A DNA stretch of 64,000 nucleotides, from NCBI GenBank assembly GCA_011799875.1, contig CM022299.1, forward strand, positions 216,503,018 through 216,567,017. Direction: 5' to 3'. The position numbers and the translations under genes are program-made. This stretch comes from Thinopyrum elongatum (lineage: Eukaryota > Streptophyta > Magnoliopsida > Poales > Poaceae). Of the stretch, positions 34,414 to 46,189 are shown piece after piece (position 1 is the stretch's first letter; each line of letters opens with the position of its first letter). Under the pieces are notes generated by a model that saw only the letters and a program-made list of their open reading frames with translations, did no database searches and had not been told where the DNA came from.

Positions 34414-36319
34414 TGATAGAGGCCAGGGTGTCCCGATCTTTTGATGAGATCATAACTATCAATTTCGTGGAGTCGACTTTGACAATCCGACTACAAACGT
34501 GCACGACATTGCGCCTTAGCAATCGCTAAACCAATCTCCTGACGTTACTGACAATGCTGGAAACACGGTCAGCCTGACTATGAAGGTCTATTCATGCATG
34601 CAATCGGAGAACAAGTAATAATATGATAAAGCAATCTGAGTATTGCGAATATATATGAAGTATTGATAAAGTGGGGATCCGAAAGGGGTGTTGGCCTGGT
34701 CGTTGGACAGAAACGAAGTACAGGAAGTTCTAATGGCTAACTTTTAACTAAACAAATCCCAAGGAAAAAAGCTAGTAGATTGATCTACTTATATAGCAGC
34801 AAGGGGTGGCGGCCAAGGAGGTGGGAGGACATCCCAAGGCAGCCTAAAACTAACCCTAGGTCATACAAGGCCCATGGGCCCAGGTGGAGGTGATGCAACA
34901 CCTTTGGACTTGTAGTTTGACTCGGATTCTGCTACAGTGTCAGATTGTTTCGTTAATATCCCCATGCTTCGGATGAACTTGAAGGTGAATCCAATTGGGT
35001 TGGAAAGTGCACGAAATAAGGATTCCAATCCTAATTTAGGTACGAAACTGAGTCTAGATAAATCCGAAACTAGTTTTTTCTCACTTTTTTCTTTCTTTTC
35101 TCTCACTTTTTTTAACTTTTTTTCTCTGTGTTTTTTTCTCTCTCTTTCCAAAACAAACTAGATAAGATGCAGATTGGATCAAGCGAAGATGCGAACAACG
35201 TCAACTATGATTATGACAGTGAATGATGGGTAGCACGTGGTGGAAATTGATGGATGGGGTGGTGGACAGCGGAAGGGATAATGATGCAGCGGCGGCGTGA
35301 CTAATATGAACAGAACTCAAACCTCTAAAGGAACTAGAAACTAAGACCAGCAACTCGACACGACGATGCAACCGATAATTCAACTATGCAAACAATGAAA
35401 ATAAAATGGCAAAGCCTCAGACTGGCTTGGACAAAGGATGAACAGATCTAATTTTTAATTGTGTGTCTTTTTCTTGGACAATAGGTAAGAAAATAAATAT
35501 AATATATGGATAACTGAAAATTTTCACCGAGTAACCTGAAAATTGATACCACTTAATAGAGGTCAGGGTGTCCCGATCTTTAGATGAGATGATAACTATC
35601 GATTTGGTGGATTCGACTTTGACGATCCGACTACAAACATGCACTATGTTGCACCTTAGCAATTGCTAAACCAATCTCCTGAGGTTATTGATGATGTTGG
35701 AAGCACGATCAGCCTGACCATGAAGGTCTATTTCTGCATGCAATCAAAGAACAAGCAATAATATGATAAAGCAATATGAGTATTGTGAACATATATGAAG
35801 TATTAATAAAGTGGGGATACGAAAGCAGTCTTGGCATGTTCGTTGGATACAAATGAAGTACACAAAGTTGCAATGGCTAACTTTTAACTAAATAAATTCC
35901 AAGGAAAAAGCTACTAGATTGATAAACTTATATAGGAGCAAGGGGTGGCGGCCAAGGAGGTGGGAGGATGTCCTGAGGCAGCCTAAACCTAACCCTAGGT
36001 CATACAAGGCCCATGGGCCCAAGTGGAGGTGATGCAACACCTTTGGACTTGTAGTTTGACCCAGATTCTGCTGTGTCAGATTGTTTCGTCAATATCTCCA
36101 CGCTTAGGATTAATTTGAAGGTGAATCCAATTGAGTTGGAAAGTGCACAAAATAAGCTTTCCAACAAAAAATCACCCAACTCGGAGTCCGGATGCAAAAG
36201 TTCTTGGTGTTTTGACTCAGGTATGTCTGTGCAGTCCAAATCTGAGTCCAGAACGTGAGGGACTTGGACTCTATCTTCTCTTGGGATAAAAGTGACATGA
36301 GAGAACTTCTTGAACAACA
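34414..36319 (-). mobile_element. Small LTR element (TRIM/LARD-like), minus strand
   Basis: A ~614-bp direct repeat (34414-35028 and 35554-36164, offset 1136-1140) flanks ~500 bp without coding capacity. TGGTATCA on the minus strand at 35551-35544 sits two bases from the right copy, like a truncated tRNA-Met primer site. A pyrimidine-rich stretch at 35063-35150, purine-rich on the minus strand, follows the left copy like a polypurine tract. The right copy may extend to a TGTTG terminus at 36319, with CCTAA both at 34408-34412 and 36320-36324. Confidence 0.6.
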
Positions 36320-36324
36320 CCTAA

Positions 36325-37371
36325 ATGTCTCTTTTTCCCTTATCTTCGTATGTGGATTTTACATGTGTCTGGTAGTTCTGCAATTAGGCATGAAATAGAA
36401 AGAGGTGAAGTACTTTTGTTCTATACTGCATAAATAACTTATTGCATAACTTTTATCGGAAATCACCTCAAATAAATATGTATATGCAATATTTGTGATC
36501 ATATCCAAGTTAGCCATGTCCTCATCACAAATGGTGCTATATAAAATAGCAGACGACGCGGATGAGGCAACTATGTGCGGACGTACGCGTAACGGACACG
36601 GATGCACTGGCCTAACCATGTGTGATGCTCGTGCCCTGTAAAATTGCCACGACTTCGCAAGCGCGGGCAAGGGTGAAGGGGATAATGTGTACAGGATATT
36701 TAGGATGAATTCCACGTCTGTGTCTGAAAATTAGGACAAACCGTGTGCGATAAACCAGCTAGCTAGAAATCTCAAAAAAGCTACATGCCTTGAGCGATGC
36801 AAAAATCGGTGGTTCTACAGCTTTTCCTTATTATCATACACAATTATTCTTTTTGGACCGTGTGCAATCTTGGTTGCTCCCGCCCTGCTTCAATTCCTTT
36901 ACCCAAATTTTAGTAGTTGCGGTATTTCAACCGTCGCCCCCACTCCTCCACCACCGACCTTATCGTAAAATTCTAGTAGCCGAGGCATTTGAACCGTCGC
37001 CCTCCCTCATCCACCAGCATCTCCACCCACCATTACTAAAATTTTCAGTAGCCGCGGTGTATCCTCAAACACCACCCCGCCCCCCGTACAAAGTCCACAC
37101 CCCCACCCATCCCTCCCCACCCGCTCAAACCATAGCTCGCCGTCGCCACCACCGCCGCCAACCCCTGCTGGTCTGCCCGTACCTCCTAGCTTAGATAATC
37201 AAGTTTAGGTTACCCAGTGATTCTCATACCCTCGTTACCCTGAGTTTTTAGATGAGGCCTATGGTGTCCCCCCCCCCCAGATCCACATCCCTTACTCCAG
37301 AGAGTTGCAGCCTAAGCCCAACCACATATCCCGGGGAGCCCGACGAGCATACTACCAAAAAGAGGTTTACC
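36325..37371. other. Upstream region of the three-exon gene
   Basis: It contains CCGTGTGCGATAAACC at ~36741, similar to CACTA subterminal motifs. Three imperfect ~60-bp repeats of the type AAATTTTAGTAGCCGCGGT occur near 36905, 36967 and 37040. A Pro-rich open frame at 36790-37194 is probably fortuitous. Confidence 0.45.
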
Positions 37372-39019
37372 ATGGCCTCTCCGGCGGACGATGGTGAGGT
37401 GGCTGCCATTCATGCCGACTTGTCGATCCCGGAGGAACACCTCGCCTCTTGATTACGTTGCCATGTCGAAGGCTTCATGTCAGTGGTCTCATGTATTACT
37501 GTATCTCGGGAAAGCTCTGGCTACAACATCAAGCTCATCTACAATGACATCTTCATGCGAGCCATGTCACAGGTTAAGTGGTCCATCCCCAACCCCTCTG
37601 GTTCAACCGGCGTCGATCTCTTCGAAGGCCCTGTTGCTGATCTCCTCCGCCATGTGGTCAGGGACTTGCGATCCTTGTACGTCATCGAGCCCATTTTGTC
37701 ATTTATGAAGGACACGTTCTACAGCGACGGCTTGGAATCCTCAGATGCCAAGTCAGATCTCATCGACCACGACCATGAGAAGGGCACCCACTAAGGCTCT
37801 TCCAAGGTGAAACAGCCCATCTGCGACATCAGGGAGCGTACCATGGGTCTGTGCTCTTCCAAGTGGAAGGATCCCATCCATGACAAGTGAGGCAATATCC
37901 TATCAACGAATCTTACTTTTTCTAGCTAGCAAACCCGTACCCTTTGTTGTAGTAGCTTTTGCCATGCAGTGTTTTAACTGTGTCGTGTTTTAATTATTTC
38001 ACTTATGCAAAAATGTAATGTTTAATAGGGCTATGTGATGTTTAATTATGAATTTTCCACTTTAGTTTCACGAATGGCTACATTTGGTTGTTTATAGTGA
38101 GTAGATGCCTTATTTGTCTGTATTTGGTTGTTAGGTTGGTTGCAGTGAGCATTTGTCCAGTTATCAAGTAGATGCCTTGTTTATTTGTATTTGGTTGTTA
38201 GATTGGTTGGAGTGAGCATTTGTCCAGTTTTCAAGCAAATGCCTTGTTTATTTGTATTTGCTTGTTAGGTTGGTTGCAGTGAGCATTTGTCCAGTTTTCA
38301 AGCAGATGCCCTAATTATCTATATTTGCTTGTTAGCTTGGTTGAAGTGAGCCTCTGTCCAGTTTTCAATGACTATATTTGGTTGTTATAGTGATCATATA
38401 TGCCTTGTTTATTTCAGTTATTCACACTGTGATGTTCATTATGTGCAAGTCGAAACTGTACAGTTCGATTTCATCAATACCAGTTTGAACGGCTATATTT
38501 GGTTCCTGTTATACCTAGTATAGTTAACACATGCTCATTATTTCAGTTTTACACATTTATCCAGTGTGATGTTTAAGCATGAGCTGCGTTCTACTCATTT
38601 TCAACAATACCAGTTTGAATTACAATATTTGGTGGTTGTTAAGCCCGTTGTAGTTAACATTCCCTTCCATTTTTTATCTGCTTTAACAGCATGCTGAAAC
38701 CAACACATTCAAGCTATCATTTGGAGATGATGTTGTTTACCATGGCTATATTTGTTTGATGCTAAGCTTGTCGTACTTATCATGCCTTTCCATGAACTTA
38801 TGCAGGACAACAACGAGAGTGGCCAACATTTTCCACCGAGGTTAGTTTCATCCCTCAGCTTATACTCCACACCCCCCCCCCCCCCTGGTTCCATAATGTA
38901 CTGCATATAGATCCACGCGTGGACACTTTTTAGCTTCTAATATTGACTTGTTGCTTGTAGGTACATATGACCTCGGCAAAGATCCACGCACCGACCCTTT
39001 TTGCGTATGGGGCAAATGA
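37372..39019 (+). pseudogene. Decayed three-exon gene of unknown function
   Basis: ATG 37372 (context ACCATGG) starts MASPADDGEVAAIHADL. The exon runs to 37886 with in-frame TGA at 37450 and TAA at 37792, and includes ALL-helical-looking sequence (VADLLRHVVRDLRSLYVIEP). GT at 37887 and AG at 38805 bound a 919-bp intron. A 35-bp exon (38806-38840) follows, then GTTAGT, a 120-bp intron ending TTGCTTGTAG, and a last exon 38961-39019 ending in TGA. All three exons join in one phase (KTTTRVANIF... then YDLGKDPRTDP), which supports the model. No domain recognised. It lies between transposon fragments and is probably a captured or transposon-borne gene. Confidence 0.5.
38107..38375 (+). repeat. 67-bp minisatellite in intron 1
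   Basis: About four copies of a T/G-rich unit with TTGGTTGTTAG, GTGAGCATTTGTCCAGTT and CAAGCAGATGCC. It lies wholly within the predicted first intron. Confidence 0.85.
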
Positions 39020-39115
39020 GATATTCATGAACCAGCATCAAATGAGGAAACTAATAAGGATTATTAGCAAAAATATATGAACGATGCAATTAAATTATTT
39101 GTTTATTTGTTTATG
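39020..39115. other. 3' flank of the three-exon gene up to Tat B
   Basis: AT-rich. The junction with Tat B is placed at about 39116, where similarity to the Tat A region around 20420 begins. Confidence 0.4.
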
Positions 39116-40054
39116 CCTTGATGAATTTACGTTCCTTCCGTCATTACGTGTTGGCTGTGGAGCCACCTTGAGAGCGTCGCGCGCTCTCGACTTCCCTCCT
39201 GACCGTCCCATGAGCGAGGACTGGCACGGCTTCTGTGCTCAGGTCCGTCCGTGCAGCGTCAATAAACCCAAGTGATCAAGCTCAGGCTTGCGGGCCTGCC
39301 CCCGTACACACCACCTCACCGAGGTCCTTAGTGCCTCATCTCCTCGCGAAATAGTCATGAGTAAGTTGGCGAGTGCGCGTCGCTCCCCATACCCCAAAAT
39401 TTGTCCACATGCAGTTACCTCAGGAACCGAGCGCTCGGGGATCACACAGGCGGCGCCTTGCGCACCAAACAGTGATGGCTCATGAGGCCTCAGGGGCCTG
39501 AGCCTCGGGGGGTGCATCTCGAGCGACCGCATTCGCGGGTCATGGCCCGATCAGCACTACTCTTCACAAAAAGCTAAGTCTAACCATCTCACGAGGCGCA
39601 GCTATCATCACTAGAGTTCCCTCTTCTCGCGACGTTGGCAGAGCCTGTCACCTCTTTTTCACGTGAGCTCCTTGCACGTTAAAAGGGAGGCTCCCAGAGC
39701 ATCATGTCTCAGGAGCCCTCACTAGCTCTCGGTGCCCCTCACCTCTAGGCCTTGTCCAGGCATCACGACCTGACATACCAGCAGCGGCTGAGGCTCACTC
39801 GAGGGCTGGGTCCTGACAACGTAGAGCATTTGGGCAAGCAAGAAAAAGAGGAGCAAGCCTCACAAGGAAGATTTAGGAGGAAGCATACGATTTGAACCGC
39901 AAAAGCATTAATTAAAGACGCAAAAAGCCATAGTTCTTCACACACACACACAGGCCTACATTGATCCAGTGCAGATAAGAGAAAGAAATAAAGGAAGAAA
40001 CTTCAGGTGGGCGCATCCACTCCCCAGGCCTCCGGCTCGGGCGTCGGTAGCACC
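39116..40054. other. Untranslated region of Tat B
   Basis: GC-rich, no plausible gene. It is homologous in part to 20560-20880. Confidence 0.55.
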
Positions 40055-40717
40055 CTAGTCGGAGTCCTCCTCTTCGCTCTTGATGTGGAGGGACCCGTCG
40101 CTACTTTCGCTCCCGCTGGAGGGGGACGCGTCACCCTGGTCGTCATCTTTGCCGAAGGAGTCGCTATCCTCGCTCTCCATGCAGCACTTCAAGCGGCAAC
40201 TGGTGACCCCGAAGATCTTCATGAAGAGCATGGCGGCCCCATCGTACTTGAAGTGGAGGACGTGCCCTTTCTTAAAGCCACGAGCAAGGGCGAATGACTT
40301 CCACCCCTGCTTCAAGAACATGGAGCCAGTGGGGGTGAACTCCGTCGCCACCCAAGAAGGGACGTTGCAGCAACCGTCCGCCAGCACCCACAGGCCCAGC
40401 GGCGCGCGGTCTGCCATCTCCACTGTGAAAGAGTCAGGGAGCCGATGCCAGGTGCAGGTCTGGCTGTGCATGCCCACGTTGAACTCACGGGCCGCGTCGG
40501 CGGAGTGGCTTCACGCCTGGGGAGGCAGGGCGGCCGCGCCACCTCGACCACCCCAGCCACGGGCGCCTCGCCCCCCGCGTCCGCGTCCATGGGTGCTGCC
40601 CCTTTCATGGCCACTTGGGCCGATGTCAGCGGCTGCAGGAGAGCGCCTGCGCCATCGGGGCGGCACCCTGGGAATTGCAGCAACTGCGCGAGCACGGCCT
40701 CTCCCCCTCACCATCAT
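40055..40717 (-). pseudogene. Antisense B3-domain gene of Tat B, one in-frame TGA
   Basis: On the strand opposite the element, ATG 40717 starts a ~220-codon frame. The N-terminal 70 residues are Arg/Gly-rich (GRGGRGARGWGGRGG). A single TGA at 40513-40511 interrupts an otherwise continuous frame to 40055. Residues ~85-175 resemble a plant B3 DNA-binding domain: FTVEMADRAPLGLWVLADG, NVPSWVATEF, FLKQGWKSFALARGFKKG and HVLHFKYDGAAMLFMKIFG follow the B3 strand and helix order. The tail is acidic (SEDSDSF... EEEDSD). A TATA box lies 79 bp upstream. B3 domains bind DNA in plant transcription factors. A role in element regulation is inference. The TGA could be decay or a recent change, since the rest of the frame is clean. 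Confidence 0.7.
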
Positions 40718-40795
40718 CGCGGTGGTCGGCTCAGATCATGGAGTAGGAAGAAGGAGTCGGAGGAAGAAGATATGTCGGGGGGTCCTTCCACCTTG

Positions 40796-40804
40796 CCTTT
40801 ATAG
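40796..40804 (-). promoter_or_regulatory. TATA box of the antisense B3 gene
   Basis: The minus strand reads GTGCTATAAAGGCAAGG, a strong TATA match 79 bp before the ATG. Confidence 0.6.
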
Positions 40805-41032
40805 CACCCGGAGGAGCGGTTTGCGCCTCTTCGCCTTTGGAGGTGCACAAGGAAGGTAATGATGGCCTCGCGCCACGTGTAGGCGGGCTTTATGTCAGAC
40901 AGGGTGGTTGCCAAGGTGTCGTGGGTGAAGTGGGGCCACACGTTCCACGTGTGCCACGCGTTGAGCCTGGCCCGCAGGCGGTTGGGGCCTGCGCCGTTTC
41001 ACCCCCTAACTGGCGGAGACGTGTGCGCCGCA

Positions 41033-41046
41033 GGCCCGGGGGCTAT
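41033..41046 (+). other. Polypurine tract of Tat B
   Basis: GGCCCGGGGGCTAT directly precedes the LTR TG and matches 24383-24396 in Tat A but for the last base. Confidence 0.65.
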
Positions 41047-41806
41047 TGTCGGGCCCGGGGGACCAGGGGTACCCAGGACCGTCTGCCTTCCGCCCAGACA
41101 CGACGCATTTCAAGGGCCCAACAGGTGGCCCACCAGTAATCTTCGCGAGCAAGACGCCTTGTGAGGCCCACGTCAGCAAGCATCCCGGACGGACTGGAAG
41201 GCGCCACAAGGAGCCTCGCGAGGCGGCCTCCCGAGGACCCTCTCGGAGGCGAACAAGTCTGGAGCTGCCCAGCCCGGTCGCGCGACCCTGAGTCTCCACG
41301 TGGGTGACTTGCGCGGCGACGAGCGATGCCAGAGGTCGTGCCAGCAGGCGCAGATAAGGAGGCTTTCCTCTTTCGTGCTAAGGGAGCAAGGCCAGCACGC
41401 CGGTTCCCAAAGCAACCCCAAAGGTTGCCTAATCGGTGCAAGAAGACCAAGACGACGGGGGCACAGGGTGGAGGTCATCACCGAGCCCACCGGTGCGTCA
41501 TGGACGGTGGCTTTGCAGGTGAAGACCACCTTTTGTCAGGATAGACTGCGCCCATATCCCCCTGTGAATTGTCGCTGTGTGGCAACCCTTCCCGTCAATG
41601 TTTTCGGGGGAAGAGGACCAAGGCAAGTATAAAAGAGGGTAGGGTGCTGCCGTAGAAGGAGGTCGATGATCCTTCCCCCCAACCCTTGTACACTCATTCT
41701 CCCTCGCGAGTGCAATCCAACCACCAAGCAGGAGTAGGGTTTTACACCGCAAGGTGGCCCGAACCTGGGTAACTACCGTGTCTCCGGCCCGCCTCCGCTA
41801 GCTCGC
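41047..41806 (+). repeat. 3' LTR of Tat B, first part
   Basis: It starts TGTCGGGCCCGGGG and aligns with 24397 onward. A clear TATAAAAGAGGG lies at 41628. It is split by Element C, and the remaining 107 bp are 51329-51435. Confidence 0.85.
41802..41806 (+). repeat. Target site duplication CTCGC, left copy
   Basis: It precedes Element C. The right copy is at 51324-51328. Confidence 0.95.
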
Positions 41807-43191
41807 TGATACGTCTCCATCGTATCTACTTTTCCAAACTCTTTTGCCCTTGTTTTGAACTCGAGTTTGCATGATTTGAATGGAACTAACCCGGACTGAC
41901 GCTGTTTTCAGCAGAATTGCCATGGTGTTATTTTTGTGCAGAAATAAAAGTTCTTGGATTGACCTGAAAATTTACGGAGAATATTTTTGGAATATATAAA
42001 AAATACTGGTGCAAGAATTATCCAGAGGGGGGCCACCCATAGGCCACAAGCCCTGGGGGCGCGCCCTGCAGGCTTGTGGGTCCCCTGGAGCTCCTCCGAC
42101 CCTAATTCCAACTCTATAAGTACCTATCCGCGGAGAAAAAAATCAAGGAGAAGGATTCATCACGCTTTACGATACGGAGCCGCTGCCACCTCCTGTTCTT
42201 CATCGGGAGGGCTGATCTGGAGTCCGTTCGGAGTTCTGGAGAGGGGGATTCGTCGCCATCATCATCACCAACCTTCCTCCATCACCAATTTCATGATGCT
42301 CAACGTCGGGAGTGAGTAATTCCATCGTAGGCTTGCTGGACGGTGATGGGTTGGATGAGATTTATCATGTAATCGAGTTAGTTTTGTTAGGGTTTGATCC
42401 CTAGTGTCCACTATGTTCTGAGATTGATGTTGCTATGACTTTGCTATGCTTAATGCTTGTCACTAGGGCCCGAGTGCCATGATTTCAGATCTGAACCTAT
42501 TATGTTTTCATGAATATATTTGTGTTCTTGATCCTATCTTGCAAGTTGTAGACACCTATTACGAGTTATGATCCGCATACCCCAAGGTGACAATAATTGG
42601 GATTCTTTCCAGTGATTACCGTAGTTTGAGGAGTTCATGTATTCACTAAGTGCTAATGCTTTGGTTCGGTTATCTATTAAAGGGAGGCCTTAATATCCCT
42701 TAGTTTCCATTAGGACCCCACTGCCACGGGAGGGTAGGACAAAAGATGTCATGCAAGTTCTTTTCCATAAGCATGTATGACTATATTCGGAATACATGCC
42801 TACATTATATTGATGAATTGGAGCTAGTTCAGTGTCACCCTAGGTTATAACTGCTACATGATGAATATTATCTAACACAATTATCATTGCCAATCCATTG
42901 CCTACGAGCTTTTCACATATTGATCTTTGCTAAGTTACTTTTCCGTTGCTACTGTTCCAATCATCACAAAACTACTACTGTCACTTTTGCCACTGTTACC
43001 GTTACTTCCATACAACTTTGCTACTAAATACTTTGCTGCAGATATTAAGTCTTTTAGGTGTGGTTGAATTGACAACTCAGCTGCTAATACTTGGGAATAT
43101 TCTTTGGCTCCCCTTGTGTCGAATCAATAAATTTGGGTTGAATACTCTACCCTCGAAAACTGTTGCGATCCCCTATACTGGTGGGTTATCA
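41807..43191 (+). repeat. 5' LTR of Element C
   Basis: 1385 bp, TGATACGTCTCC to GGGTTATCA. It holds the CACAAGCC/GGCTTGTGG hairpin at 42043-42080 and a TATA-like CTATAAGTACC at ~42113. Confidence 0.94.
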
Positions 43192-43202
43192 AGACCTTTT
43201 TC

Positions 43203-43216
43203 TGGCGCCGTTGTCG
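43203..43216 (+). other. Primer binding site, tRNA-Asp type
   Basis: TGGCGCCGTTGTCG is complementary to plant tRNA-Asp except for one C-to-T change, 11 bases after the LTR. Confidence 0.85.
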
Positions 43217-43269
43217 AGGAGCATAGCTCTATTCTCTGAGTCACTTGGGATTTATATCTGTTGATCACT

Positions 43270-45348
43270 ATGAGGAATCTGAAAGATATCAGAACCAAGA
43301 TTTTTTCCTCTACTACAAGGGGAGGTAAGGAACTGCCATCTAGCTCTGAACTTGATTCACCTTCTGTTTTGAGTAACCTTGCGACACCACCACCTGCTAT
43401 TCATTCTGATATGTCGCAAGTAATTGATGATGCTACTTCTGCTATGCATGATGCTTATGATGATACTTTGCTTGATAATATTGTGCCACTGGGTGAATTT
43501 CTTGATGAACAACTTGCTAGTGTTAATGCTGAAACTGATGACATTTATGAAACTGATGAAATTATTGAAACTGAACACTTTGAAACACCTGCTAGACCTA
43601 GCTCTCCTAGATATGAATTACCTGATATACCTGAGGGTTATGTTATGGATGGAGAGGTAGCTAGGGACTTTCTTGCTTGTAAGGATAGAGATGATCTTAA
43701 GAAATTACTATGCAAGTGGAAAGAAAAATCTTTGAATGCTAGAATGCAATATGATCCTAAGTTTGCTACTTCACCTATCTTTGTTACTGATAAGGATTAT
43801 GAATTCTCTGTCGATCCTGAGTTAATTACTTTGGTTGAATCTGATCCTTTTCATGGTTATGAATCTGAAACTGTTGTGGCACATCTTACTAAATTAAATG
43901 ATATAGCCACCCTATTTGCTCATGAGGAAAAAATTCGCTATTACTATATTCTTAAGTTGTTTCCTTTCTCGTTAAAGGGTGATGCTAAGATATGGTTTAA
44001 TTCTCTTGCTCCTAGTTGTGTGCGTAGTCCCCAGGATATGATCTATTACTTCTCTGAAAAATATTTTCCTGCTCATAAGAAACAAGCTACTTTACAGGAA
44101 ATATTTAACTTTGTGCAAATTGAAGAAGAGAGTCTCCCATAAGCTTGGGGGAGGCTTCTCCAATTACTTAATGCTTTGACTGATCATCCTCTCAAGAAAA
44201 ATGAAATACTTGATATCTTTTATAACGGACTAACCGATGCTTCTAGGGACCACCTAGATAGTTGTGCTGGTTGTGTTTTTAGGGAATGAACTATTGAGCA
44301 AGCTGAAGTGCTATTGAATAATATATTAAGTAATGATAATGATTGGACTCTTCCTGAACCACCTCCTAAGCCAACTCCGAAGAAAAGAGGTATTCTATTT
44401 CTCAGTCCTGAACATATGTAAGAGGCAAAGAAATCTATGAAAGAAAAAAGTATTAAAGCTGAAGATGTTAAGAACCTACCACCTATTGAAGAAATACATT
44501 GTCTTAATACTCCGACACAGGTAGTAGAGGTAAATTCTCTCTATAGATTTGATGAGGGTGATATTCCTTATAATAAGTCTGCTAGTCATTGCTTGGATGA
44601 ATTTGATAACTTTATTGTAAAACAAGAAAATTTCAATGCATATGTTAGTAGACAATTGAAACGTAATTCTTATATGCTTGACTGCTTGGGTGACTACAAG
44701 TGTAGAACTGTTAATGATCTCAAAATTATGAGTAAACATGCTTCCATGGTAAAAACTCAAGTAGAACAAGTTCTCAAGGCACAAAATGATTTGCTAAATG
44801 AGATGAATAATAAGAACAATGACCATGTTGTTAGAGTTATGACTAGAGGAGGTAAAATGACTCAGGAACCTTTGTATCCTGAGGGCCATCCTAAGAGAAT
44901 TGAACAGGATTATCAGAGAATTAATACTGATGCACCTAGTCCTAGTAATAAAAAGAAAAATAAAACTGATAGGACTTTGCATGCTTCTAGTGAACCTGTT
45001 GCAGACACACCTGAGAATCCAAATGATATTTCTATTTCTGATGCTGAGACACAATCTGGCGATGAACATGAACCTAGTGATAATGTTAATGATGATGTTC
45101 ATGTTGATGCTCAATCTAGTAATGATAATGATGTGGAGATAGAACCTGCTGTTGATCTTGATAACCCACAACCTAAGAATAAAAGGTATGATAAGAGAGA
45201 CTTCATTGCTAGGAAACATGGTAAAGAAAGAGAACCATGGGTTCAGAAACCCATGCCCTTTCCTCCTAAACCATCCAAGAAAAAGGATGATGAGGATTTT
45301 GAGCGCTTTGTTGAAATGCCTAGACCTATCTTTTTGCGTATCGTTTGA
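43270..45348 (+). pseudogene. gag: Element C gag
   Basis: ATG 43270 starts MRNLKDIRTKIF. The plant retrotransposon gag domain is at ~43900-44290 (KGDAKIWFNSLAPSCV, then FSEKYFPAHKKQATLQEIF). In-frame stops are TAA 44140, TGA 44287 and TAA 44419. Each fits a C-to-T change at CAA or CGA, since coding sense continues in phase on both sides. The C-terminal part is acidic, Asn/Asp-rich (SDNVNDDVHVDAQSSNDNDV) and ends with KPSKKKDDEDFERFVEMPRP. The frame ends at 45348 and overlaps the protease frame by four bases in another phase. A gag zinc knuckle is not visible. Confidence 0.88.
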
Positions 45349-46013
45349 CTGATATTCTGAAAATGTCTCCTTATGCTAAGTATATGAAAGATATTGTTAC
45401 AAATAAAAGAAAGATACCGGAAGCTGAAATTTATACTATGCTTGCTAATTATACTTTTAAGGGTGGAATACCAAAGAAACTAGGGGATCCAGGAATACCA
45501 ACAATACCATGCTCCATTAAAACAAATTATGTTAAAACTGCTTTATGTGATTTGGGAGCCGGTGTTAGTGTTATGCCTTTCTCTTTATATCGTAGACTTG
45601 ATTTGAATAAGTTGACACCAACTAAAATCACTTTGCAAATGGCCGATAAATCAACTGCTATACCCATCGGTATTTGTGAGGATGTGCGTGTCGTAGTTGC
45701 AAATGTTACTATTTTAACGGACTTTGTTATTCTTGATATACCCGAGGACGACAGTATGTCGATCATCCTTGGTAGACCCTTTTTGAATACTGCAGGGGCT
45801 GTTATTGATTGCAACAAGGGCAATGTCACTTTTCATGTTAATGGTAATGAGCATACGGTACACTTTCCGAAGAAACAACCTCAAATAAATAGCATCAATT
45901 CTACTGGAAAATTTCAACTATTGCTATTGGAGGTTTTGAATTCCCTATTCCTACGGTCAAAAAGAAATATGATATTATTATTACTGGGGACGTGCATATC
46001 CCCGTTGAGGTAA
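45345..46013 (+). pseudogene. Element C aspartic protease
   Basis: A 222-codon frame without its own good ATG; it was probably continuous with gag before a one-base shift at ~45345. The catalytic loop is CDLGAGVSVMP (Asp in DLGAG, ~45551). A hydrophobic IILGRPFL (45765-45788) is the flap and psi-loop-like motif typical of Ty3/Gypsy retropepsins. After ~45920 the phase shifts by one base, and the correct sense (GGFEFPIPTV type) continues in another frame to ~46016. It would cleave the gag polyprotein inside particles. No RT follows. Confidence 0.85.
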
Positions 46014-46189
46014 CCTAGTGTTATATGAAGATTCTCCGGTTTCATGTCATTCGGAAGAAGTTTGTTAATAAGACTTGATCAACCTTGTTAACGGATTCCT
46101 TTTGATGGGCATGAGGTGGATGAATTTAGTAAACACAACTTTCTGTATCCACTTTTTACTTTCTGTTATTTAGAATAAATAAATAAAAA
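46014..46189. other. Short spacer after the protease
   Basis: Non-coding, AT-rich. Confidence 0.5.

Larger units (their letters stand above)
39116..41806 (+). mobile_element. Tat B: 3' part of a second Tat-type Gypsy element
   Basis: 39290-39790 matches the Tat A untranslated region at 20630-20800, and the LTR start at 41047 matches that of Tat A. The pol region is missing on the left. The LTR is interrupted at 41806 by Element C and finishes at 51329-51435. Instead of the gypsy-type antisense protein of Tat A, this element has an antisense B3-domain gene. Confidence 0.8.

Noticed and set aside
36790..37194. Pro/His-rich 134-codon ORF
   Set aside because: It spans three imperfect nucleotide repeats in a presumed upstream region and looks compositional; no ATG context or domain.
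39020..39140. Search for a CACTA terminus at the junction of the three-exon gene with Tat B
   Set aside because: No TAGTG/CACTA end or 3-bp duplication could be found there.
40080..40859. 259-codon plus-strand ORF in Tat B
   Set aside because: It overlaps the B3-type antisense gene; the minus frame has the domain and the promoter, so the plus frame is a shadow.
41802..41806. CTCGC also follows the Copia-type LTR at 9417-9421
   Set aside because: Two different insertions next to the same five bases; I treat it as coincidence, since the left flank of the Copia-type element is not visible.
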